9,388 nt of DNA from Deltaproteobacteria bacterium (GTDB lineage Bacteria; Myxococcota_A; JAADFL01): assembly GCA_013152945.1 (NCBI GenBank), contig JAADFL010000020.1, positions 1 through 9,388 on the forward strand, written 5' to 3'. Below, one piece after another: positions 1 to 4,995 of this stretch (position 1 is the first letter of the stretch; each line of letters begins with the position of its first letter). The position numbers and the translations under genes were made by a program. Under the pieces are notes generated by a model. The model worked only from the letters and a program-made list of their open reading frames with translations, made no database searches and had not been told where the DNA came from.

Positions 1-253
1 TGGTATTTTTGACCTCCATCGCAATATCTGATGAAACTATATGATACCATTTCTAAATTGTCAATAAAAATAACTTAGCGCTTATGGGGCATTGCCCCTG
101 GAATTGTTGCGAACAGCCTGAATCCATATGGGACGAATCCCCTTCCTACTGACATATTCATTCGGCAGTACCGCTGACATTCTAATTCGGCTATCACATA
201 GCTCTTTCTTTCAGTGGCTTTTTTGGGGGAAAAAGTGTATATTGATTATTTAA

Positions 254-283
254 GGGGGGCATTACCAAGGGGGGTGTTACCAA
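254..283. repeat. Two tandem 15-nt units before the lipoprotein RBS
   Basis: GGGGGGCATTACCAA (254-268) is followed without a gap by GGGGGGTGTTACCAA (269-283), 13 of 15 positions identical. The pair ends four bases before the Shine-Dalgarno site, so it should lie in the 5' leader or the promoter-proximal region. It could be a repeated operator half, a leader element, or simple slippage of a G-rich segment. The repeat is directly visible; any role is inference. Confidence 0.6.
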
Positions 284-286
284 AGT

Positions 287-291
287 GGAGG
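287..291 (+). promoter_or_regulatory. Ribosome binding site that sets the lipoprotein start at 300
   Basis: GGAGG lies 8 nt before the ATG at 300, ideal spacing. A longer frame could begin at the GTG at 285, but that codon would overlap this Shine-Dalgarno site and has no site of its own. The ATG start is therefore preferred. Confidence 0.75.
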
Positions 292-299
292 AACTGAAG

Positions 300-782
300 A
301 TGAAGTTGGAAAAGTTGAACATGTTGAAATTGGCGCTGAACACCCTGGCCCTGGTTTCATTGCTGGTACTCCCGGCCGTCTCTACAGGCTGTGGCGGAGA
401 CGATGACCAGGGAAAAGGGGGGCTGAAAGAAGTTGTATTGGACTCCGCAGGACCCAGATGCATGTCGTTTGCATCAGGTACTCCGGGCACCAATTGTGAG
501 GAGGGTGCTTTTGATGTGGCGGTTGAGCCCTGGTGCACGGAGAAACCCGGGCTTTGTGGAGACTGGGCAGAGACAACTTTCGCTGAACTCGACCAAGTGG
601 CCGAGCCGCCTGCCACCGGTTACATAACCGACGGCTGCCATGAGGTTACACCTCAAAAAGTGATAGTGTTCAAACTGAAAAATGGAAAGTTCGCCAAGGG
701 AATCATAACCAATGACATTTATACGGATGATGGCACGGCATGCAACCACAAGATTACCTTGAAATACGTGTATCCTATGTAA
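300..782 (+). CDS. Small secreted lipoprotein, possible HmuY-like C-terminal region
   Basis: A 160-residue protein with a lipoprotein signal: basic start (MKLEKLNMLK), hydrophobic core at about residues 11-27, then S-T-G-C with the lipidated Cys at residue 31 followed by GGDDD. Position -3 of the lipobox is Ser rather than Leu, which is loose but fits Cys-Gly-Gly-Asp lipoproteins of delta-proteobacteria. The Asp residues after Cys do not settle inner- versus outer-membrane fate in this group. The mature part has six further Cys residues, suggesting disulfides in the periplasm or at the surface. The last ~45 residues (KVIVFKLKNGKFAKG, later HKITLKYVYPM) read like the final beta strands of HmuY-type haem-binding lipoproteins (lysine-rich strand, then an ITFxYxY-type strand). 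That resemblance is from memory and weak. The start is fixed by GGAGG at 287-291. The 3' end overlaps tpx by 8 bp on the opposite strand. Product otherwise unrecognised. Confidence 0.8.
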   Translation: MKLEKLNMLKLALNTLALVSLLVLPAVSTGCGGDDDQGKGGLKEVVLDSAGPRCMSFASGTPGTNCEEGAFDVAVEPWCTEKPGLCGDWAETTFAELDQVAEPPATGYITDGCHEVTPQKVIVFKLKNGKFAKGIITNDIYTDDGTACNHKITLKYVYPM

Positions 783-1287
783 TAAGGGCCTTTACCGCAT
801 TTAATACATCGGTGTAATCCGGCTCATTCGTGATTTCATCCACGATTTGGATGTACCTTATCGTCTTGTCCCGGTCCAGGACAAAGACAGCCCTTGCAAG
901 CAGTCTCAAATCCGGTATCAGCACTCCAAATGCCTTTCCGAATGAAGCCGACTTATGGTCAGAAAGGGTTCTGACACGATCTACTCCTGTTGCCGCACAC
1001 CATCTCTTTTGGGCAAACGGCAGATCCATGCTGATGGTCAGTATTTCCACGTCTTCTCCAAGCTCAATGGCAGCTTGGTTGAATCGCCGTGTCTGGGCGT
1101 CGCAAACAGGGGTGTCCAGGGATGGCACGGAAGAAATGACAAGGATCTTGTCATGGATGTCTGAAATTGAAAATGCTTTCAGATCATTGTCCAGCACATT
1201 GAAATTTGGGGCCTTGGATCCCAATTCGACCGGGTCGCCGGCCAGGTCCAGGGGAGTTTTCTCCAATTTGACTTGTCTTTTGTTCAT
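775..1287 (-). CDS. tpx: Thiol peroxidase (Tpx, atypical 2-Cys peroxiredoxin)
   Basis: A 170-residue protein of normal Tpx length. It reduces H2O2 and alkyl hydroperoxides with thioredoxin as electron donor. The peroxidatic motif S-L-D-T-P-V-C is at residues 56-62 (Cys62, with Thr59 completing the T-x-x-C active site), the resolving Cys97 sits in R-W-C-A-A-T-G, and Arg132 in L-A-R-A-V-F-V-L-D matches the conserved active-site Arg. The Cys62-Cys97 spacing is as in E. coli Tpx (61/95). The N-terminal L-G-x-x-A-P-x-F strand (22-29) is typical. No signal peptide, so cytoplasmic. Start: GGAGGTGA (1291-1298 on the complement) lies just upstream of the ATG, a near-perfect ribosome binding site that suggests high translation. 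Upstream are a sigma-54-type promoter (1350-1365) and a palindrome (1391-1411). The gene is convergent with the lipoprotein gene. Family assignment is secure. Confidence 0.96.
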   Translation of the reverse strand: MNKRQVKLEKTPLDLAGDPVELGSKAPNFNVLDNDLKAFSISDIHDKILVISSVPSLDTPVCDAQTRRFNQAAIELGEDVEILTISMDLPFAQKRWCAATGVDRVRTLSDHKSASFGKAFGVLIPDLRLLARAVFVLDRDKTIRYIQIVDEITNEPDYTDVLNAVKALIT

Positions 1288-1349
1288 CTTTCACCTCCAG
1301 GTTGCGAATTACAAAACAATATTTCAATTTCCGCACCTAAAAAATATTA

Positions 1350-1365
1350 AGCAATAGGTGTGCCA
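1350..1365 (-). promoter_or_regulatory. Sigma-54 (-24/-12) promoter for tpx
   Basis: On the minus strand the sequence reads TGGCAC-ACCTA-TTGCT. This matches the RpoN consensus TGGCAC-N5-TTGCW at all fixed positions and has the obligatory GG-N10-GC spacing. It points at tpx, with an expected transcription start near 1338 and a leader of about 50 nt before the tpx ATG at 1287. Sigma-54 promoters are common in delta-proteobacterial lineages and require an enhancer-binding AAA+ activator bound upstream. The motif is directly seen; its activity is inferred. Confidence 0.7.
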
Positions 1366-1390
1366 TGAAATTAAGCCGTTGCCGGTAGTT

Positions 1391-1411
1391 TTTTCCAATA
1401 TTATTGGCAAA
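1391..1411. promoter_or_regulatory. 21-bp imperfect palindrome upstream of the tpx promoter
   Basis: The core CCAATA-T-TATTGG (1395-1407) is a perfect 6-bp dyad about a central T. Beyond one mismatched pair (1394/1408) the symmetry continues for three more pairs (TTT 1391-1393, AAA 1409-1411), so 9 of 10 pairs match. Its centre lies about 60 bp upstream of the predicted sigma-54 transcription start. It could be the binding site of the activator or a repressor site. The rest of the 256-bp gap between tpx and the LarA-like gene holds no gene I can see. Confidence 0.5.
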
Positions 1412-1543
1412 GGCTTTTGAACCATGATAATAGTGAGCTGTTGATCTATGCTGCCGGCCTTTGATGTTTCCATGATGTTAAAAGTGGAACAGTTGAGACA
1501 TCTTGATTCATGGCGTACATATTAGTTACAGGTGCAGTCCCTG

Positions 1544-2935
1544 TCATGCCGGCTTGCCGCGAACAAGGAGCTTGTTACCGTTGTCTATTATCGTGAACTT
1601 GCCGTCTTTGCGTGCAACCCTCTTGTCTATCCATTCCTGCGGATCCGGGGCGTGGAGAAATCCGCCCTTTGCAAGGATTTGCGGGGCAAGCTCGCCATGT
1701 ATCCAGATTTTTATTCTGTCTCTCTTGAACAATCGCAGGACCCGCCATGTCTTCCACAGGTAGAGCTGGAAATTTTCGTCGATCTCCTTGAAGCATTCGT
1801 CCAGGGACTTTTCCTTGAGCCTTACCAGGGTGTCCCAGAACAGCTTTTTGGATTTCCTGTCCGGCGCCAGTCCCTTGACATCAGGGTCCACCCCGGGCCG
1901 GCCGTTACAGGGCCCGAGGACCAGGGCCTCTCCCCCTGCCTCGATAGCTCCAAGCAATGCCATGTCAAAGCAATTCTGAACGCCGTACAGTGCAGTCGAG
2001 GCCGGCGGTCCTCCCGGAGATACGACCACGTACTTGCTTTTCGGCACCTCGAACATGGCCTGATTATCGGCGGCTTCTATCGTGTGGCTGGTTACCTTCC
2101 TGTAATCCCCGGCCTCGGCAAAGAATATGACCTTCTTGTCGGAAATCATGTCAAGGAGGAAGGCCCGGGCAGGTTTGGATGCAAGGACTCCATCTTCATT
2201 CAGCGTCTTTGAAAGCGCCATCTCCAGGGCTTCGAGAGCATCTTCTGAAAATGGATTCTTTCGCCTGGTGACATCAGGGTGAAGTGGATGCTGTCCGGCC
2301 TTTGAATCATTGTCAAGTGCCAGTTTATGGTTGGCTTCGACCGTACTTCTTGCCGAGATGCCGGGCACCACGTGTTTCAATACAGAGGAGTATCCTGCCA
2401 TGTAATGGTGCTTGCTCTCATGGCCGAAGACTCTGACCTCTGCTTGAAGCCATGACGGCTCCAGGATCACGGGTGTTCCCCTGGATGTTGTGCCTATGTG
2501 GATCAAATTCGGGTCATCGCAGTCGTGCTCTATGAATTCAATCGGCTGATTGTGTTTTGATGAGGCTGCCTCGGCCCATTTCCTGATGTTCGGCGTATAT
2601 ATGTCGGGATCATGTGTTCCGGTGGCGCAGAGAACCGTTAGTTTCGATGGCTTGCCGTGAGATATTTCACCGATCAATGCATCGAGGATTTCCTCGTGTA
2701 GGCCCGACCTGAATTCGTCGGATACTATCAGTGCCACCCTCTTGCTTTCAACCATGCTGTGAAGTCCGGGACTACCTACCGGATTGTTCAAGACCCGAAA
2801 GATTGTTTCACCAGGCGATTTTTCGAGAACCTTGTCCATGGATTTTGGAGCTATTGGTTCGCAACCGAGCCGTTCATTATCAATAGAGAGTTCTATTTTT
2901 TCTGTGCCAAAACTCAAATTTACTTTCTGCTTCAT
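1544..2935 (-). CDS. LarA-family (DUF2088) nickel-pincer racemase/epimerase homolog
   Basis: A 463-residue cytoplasmic protein of the LarA family: enzymes that use the nickel-pincer nucleotide cofactor to racemise or epimerise 2-hydroxy acids by hydride transfer. Motifs: V-S-D-E-F-R (Asp73, Arg76), A-T-G-T-H (His108), E-H-D (136-138), H-H-Y-M-A-G-Y (His176/177), V-L-K-H-V-V-P-G (Lys187, expected to bind the pincer covalently) and A-N-H-K (His203). The spacings 177-187-203 equal the L. plantarum LarA His174-Lys184-His200 spacing. The G-G-x-P...L-Y stretch (308-317) marks the C-terminal substrate region, but after L-Y the residues are G-V-Q-N where LarA has Q-A-V-K (Gln295, Lys298), so the substrate is probably not plain lactate. 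No larB, larC or larE cofactor genes lie in this window. Start: the ATG at 2935 has GGAG 9 nt upstream and follows the promoter; the in-frame ATG at 2995 lies between the -35 and -10 boxes and would add 20 residues without family features. Family secure, substrate unknown. Confidence 0.88.
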   Translation of the reverse strand: MKQKVNLSFGTEKIELSIDNERLGCEPIAPKSMDKVLEKSPGETIFRVLNNPVGSPGLHSMVESKRVALIVSDEFRSGLHEEILDALIGEISHGKPSKLTVLCATGTHDPDIYTPNIRKWAEAASSKHNQPIEFIEHDCDDPNLIHIGTTSRGTPVILEPSWLQAEVRVFGHESKHHYMAGYSSVLKHVVPGISARSTVEANHKLALDNDSKAGQHPLHPDVTRRKNPFSEDALEALEMALSKTLNEDGVLASKPARAFLLDMISDKKVIFFAEAGDYRKVTSHTIEAADNQAMFEVPKSKYVVVSPGGPPASTALYGVQNCFDMALLGAIEAGGEALVLGPCNGRPGVDPDVKGLAPDRKSKKLFWDTLVRLKEKSLDECFKEIDENFQLYLWKTWRVLRLFKRDRIKIWIHGELAPQILAKGGFLHAPDPQEWIDKRVARKDGKFTIIDNGNKLLVRGKPA

Positions 2936-2944
2936 GTCAACCGG

Positions 2945-2948
2945 CTCC
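2945..2948 (-). promoter_or_regulatory. Ribosome binding site that sets the LarA-like start at 2935
   Basis: On the minus strand GGAG lies 9 nt before the ATG at 2933-2935. The alternative ATG at 2995 has only a weak AAGG 10 nt upstream and lies inside the promoter spacer, so it would not be on the transcript from that promoter. Confidence 0.6.
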
Positions 2949-2974
2949 AACTTTGCCCCCTTTTTGTGGAAATC

Positions 2975-3003
2975 AATATAGTGGCATTGACGCATTACGT
3001 CAA
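2975..3003 (-). promoter_or_regulatory. Sigma-70-type promoter for the LarA-like gene
   Basis: On the minus strand TTGACG (complement of 2998-3003) and TATATT (complement of 2975-2980) are separated by exactly 17 bp. Each box matches the housekeeping consensus at 5 of 6 positions. The expected transcription start is near 2968, leaving a leader of about 33 nt with the GGAG site before the ATG at 2935. The box sequences are directly seen; use by the housekeeping sigma factor is inferred. Confidence 0.7.
2987..3003. promoter_or_regulatory. Dyad overlapping the -35 box, possible operator
   Basis: TTGACG (2987-2992) and CGTCAA (2998-3003) form a perfect 6-bp inverted repeat about CATTA. The right arm is itself the -35 box of the LarA-like promoter and the left arm lies in the spacer. 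A repressor bound here would block RNA polymerase. The site lies in the short region between two divergent genes (2936-3050), so it could also affect the plus-strand operon. Confidence 0.45.
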
Positions 3004-3050
3004 CGCCTTGTCTGCTTGTTGTTGCAAGGATCTAGTGGTAAATATGAATA

Positions 3051-4295
3051 ATGGACTTTTTACAGAGATTTTCAGTTCCAGTTGCATTGCTTTGCTGCTT
3101 GACGGCTTGGCTGAATCCTGTTTGCCCGCTTGAAGCTGCAAAGAAAGAAGGATCTGGCACCGGCGTTCAAGTTGTGCAGGGCCTAAAAAAAGGGAAGACT
3201 GTTTTATTATATGCGCCTTCAATCTGTGAATCCAAACAGTGTGAACTCGGTGCTTTGGTGAAATCCGAGTTGGGGTTGTCCTTGCCCGGCCTGGACCTTT
3301 TTGTGCAGGAATCCGGGCAAGGGAAAAAAAACACGCCTGTCTCGTGTAGAAAAGGTTTTCTTGCATTGGCCTTGATTTCCCCAAGAGTCTCTGAAGTAAA
3401 ACTTCAGGTCAGGATATGCGCGACCGGATCTATGATATCAAGGTGGGCTCCCTTTGATGATAAGGATCCGGACAGGCTCGTTACTGTAGCTCATCTCCTG
3501 GTTGCTCTAATCAAGGCAGGTGTTGCCGATGGGCCTTTGAATATCGATGAAAGGGAAAAGATAGAATTAACACAGGAAGAAAAAGATGGTTCCCGTGCAC
3601 AGGAGAGGAACAGGGCCATTACAAAGAAGCAATATGACGGTCATGAAAAAAAAACATGGATAAGTCAAGACGCTGGCAAGAAAATGAGACGGGGTACAGG
3701 TAATATCTCTGAATCCGTAGAATTTACAGACACTGACACTCGGGAAAACAAAGATTCAGGTGAAATAAAAGGGCCGCCTCCTGGTGGCGCCAAGGCTGGA
3801 CTATATGGTGTCTTTGAAATCTCACGAATTCCAGGGGCGGAAGTCGGATTGGCCGGAGGGCTGGGATTGTCATTGACTGTTACCGGCAGCTTTTCCCTTG
3901 GCCTTGCCATGTCCGTGTACTCGGGGGTCAAGGGGGAACATGCAGGGTATTCGGCGGATTTACAAGCCATTCCGTTAATTTTACAGGCATGTTATAGAAA
4001 AGAGTATCCATTCCTGAGGCTGGGAGGTTGCATTGAGGGGGCAGTTAAGTTCGACTCGGTAAAGTCCAGGGCGAATGAGCGAGCCAAAAGCAGGTATGAT
4101 TTATCCGCAAACCCGGGCCTGGGTGGAAGCCTCTTGGTAGGTACTTTTCTCTGGGAAAACAATTTGTTCCTGGACCTTGACGTGTTCGGTACATATTATT
4201 TCACTTCCCAGAAATATACAGTAATGGGAAAAACCATTGTTGAAACAGCGAGATACGTACTCGGTGCCAGGACGGTGCTTGGGGTTAGGTTTTAA
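3051..4295 (+). CDS. Exported outer-membrane-like protein with orphan periplasmic domain
   Basis: A 414-residue protein not recognised as a named family. An N-terminal signal sequence (basic Arg6, hydrophobic 8-22) probably ends near L-E-A-A (27-30). Residues ~38-160 form a compact domain with four Cys (59, 64, 99, 123), a K-T-V-L-L-Y-A-P strand and a helix near 142-157. Residues ~161-240 are a highly charged, low-complexity linker. Residues ~245-414 look like an outer-membrane beta barrel: alternating hydrophobic strands, Gly-rich turns, many aromatics (F-L-D-L-D-V-F-G-T-Y-Y-F) and a final G-V-R-F with C-terminal Phe, the usual BAM signal. Barrel prediction is by eye. The ribosome binding site is poor: AAGGA at 3026-3030 is 20 nt away, so the exact start is less certain. 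The sigma factor gene follows after 51 nt on the same strand, so it may be the outer-membrane partner of that sigma/anti-sigma pair, taking the place FecA has in the Fec system. Confidence 0.78.
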   Translation: MDFLQRFSVPVALLCCLTAWLNPVCPLEAAKKEGSGTGVQVVQGLKKGKTVLLYAPSICESKQCELGALVKSELGLSLPGLDLFVQESGQGKKNTPVSCRKGFLALALISPRVSEVKLQVRICATGSMISRWAPFDDKDPDRLVTVAHLLVALIKAGVADGPLNIDEREKIELTQEEKDGSRAQERNRAITKKQYDGHEKKTWISQDAGKKMRRGTGNISESVEFTDTDTRENKDSGEIKGPPPGGAKAGLYGVFEISRIPGAEVGLAGGLGLSLTVTGSFSLGLAMSVYSGVKGEHAGYSADLQAIPLILQACYRKEYPFLRLGGCIEGAVKFDSVKSRANERAKSRYDLSANPGLGGSLLVGTFLWENNLFLDLDVFGTYYFTSQKYTVMGKTIVETARYVLGARTVLGVRF

Positions 4296-4346
4296 TGCAC
4301 GATTATTGTCAAAAAATCTGGTATTAGGTGGACTAAAGGAAGGAAT

Positions 4347-4994
4347 ATGAAAAGGAGGCGCAGGCATTCAATGCCTGCACAAAGGCAGGTAGGGGCTGGT
4401 GAGAAAAGCAGGGAGGAAGCTGTTCGTGCGTACCAGGCAGGAAACAAGGCTGCTTTTGCAAAGGTATTCGATGCCTATTATCCCACGGTTGCAGGCGTTC
4501 TCTTCAAGATGCTCGGTAATACACCTGACATGGAAGACCTCGTACAGACGGTCTTTCTCGAAATTCACAGGTGTATCCATAGGTTTAGGTGGGAATCACG
4601 GTTTTCGACATGGGTCTATAGACTTACTATCAACGTGGCACAACAGCACTTGCGAAGAGAAAAGTACAGGCGACCGGCAGATACAGGGGATAGAGAGCCG
4701 TGGTTGCAAATCGTGGATCCAAAAGAGCCCGAGCAATCCGTCATCAACAGGGAGACGTTCGACAAGATACGGCAATTACTGGATGAAATGCCTGAAAAGA
4801 GGAGGATAGTGTTTATCTTATCCGATATTCAGGGGTTGAAAGCGGATCAGATAGCCCAGGTCCTTGGTATTCCCAAGAAAAAGGTTTATTCCCGTCTTTT
4901 TCAGGCAAGGAGGATATTTCATGGAATGGTGAAGAACGACCCATACTTCATGAACAAGTACCTGAATTCTGGGAAAGGGGAGTCGGGGGATTAG
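4347..4994 (+). CDS. ECF-type RNA polymerase sigma factor (RpoE-like)
   Basis: A 215-residue extracytoplasmic-function sigma factor. Region 2 spans about 36-105: A-F-A-K-V-F-D-A-Y-Y (region 2.1), D-M-E-D-L-V-Q-T-V-F-L-E-I (core-polymerase contact) and F-S-T-W-V-Y-R-L-T-I-N (-10 recognition). Region 4 spans about 135-190: L-L-D-E-M-P-E-K-R-R-I-V-F, then a helix-turn-helix I-A-Q-V-L-G-I-P-K-K-K-V-Y-S-R-L that would contact the -35 element. There is no sigma-3 domain, as expected for ECF factors. The start at 4347 has AAGGAAGG (4336-4343) close upstream; a second ATG at 4371 follows AAAGGAGG (4351-4358) at a long 12-nt spacing and would remove the basic stretch KRRRR. The membrane anti-sigma gene begins one base after the stop codon, so the two are likely translationally coupled and the sigma factor is held at the membrane until a signal arrives. 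Family certain; regulon unknown. Confidence 0.95.
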   Translation: MKRRRRHSMPAQRQVGAGEKSREEAVRAYQAGNKAAFAKVFDAYYPTVAGVLFKMLGNTPDMEDLVQTVFLEIHRCIHRFRWESRFSTWVYRLTINVAQQHLRREKYRRPADTGDREPWLQIVDPKEPEQSVINRETFDKIRQLLDEMPEKRRIVFILSDIQGLKADQIAQVLGIPKKKVYSRLFQARRIFHGMVKNDPYFMNKYLNSGKGESGD

Positions 4995-4995
4995 G

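Larger units (their letters stand above)
1..299. other. Non-coding leader region upstream of the lipoprotein gene
   Basis: No convincing gene is seen in this stretch on either strand; the minus-strand open frame that enters it is antisense to the lipoprotein gene and has no family features. It holds a short perfect hairpin (GGGGC-ATT-GCCCC, 86-98) with no T-run directly after it on either strand, a small 6-bp inverted pair at the left edge (TGGTAT 1-6, ATACCA 44-49), and the tandem 15-nt units at 254-283. I found no sigma-70 promoter with good boxes and correct spacing. A GG-N10-GC pattern at 189-202 is too degenerate to call sigma-54. Confidence 0.5.

Noticed and set aside
86-98. GGGGC-ATT-GCCCC hairpin as an intrinsic terminator
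   Set aside because: The stem is short and no T-run follows directly on either strand; no gene ends next to it inside the window.
189-202. GG-N10-GC as a sigma-54 promoter for the lipoprotein gene
   Set aside because: Beyond the GG and GC pairs the match is poor (CGGCTA and TAGC instead of TGGCAC and TTGC), so it is no better than chance.
830-1357. Plus-strand frame of 175 codons across tpx
   Set aside because: It lies antisense to a clear thiol peroxidase and shows no domain or start signal.
1529-1545. ACAGG...CCTGT hairpin after the LarA-like stop as a terminator
   Set aside because: A 5-bp stem with a 7-nt loop and no T-run; it is too weak to call.
1532-2212. Long plus-strand frame (226 codons) inside the LarA-like gene
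   Set aside because: It is antisense to conserved LarA-family sequence, has no family motifs and no convincing ribosome binding site; it is an overprinting shadow. The frame at 2759-3133 is rejected for the same reason.
3016-3044. TTGTTG-N17-TAAATA as a promoter giving a leaderless start at 3051
   Set aside because: The -10 box matches only 3 of 6 positions; the idea fits the poor ribosome binding site but is not supported enough to annotate.
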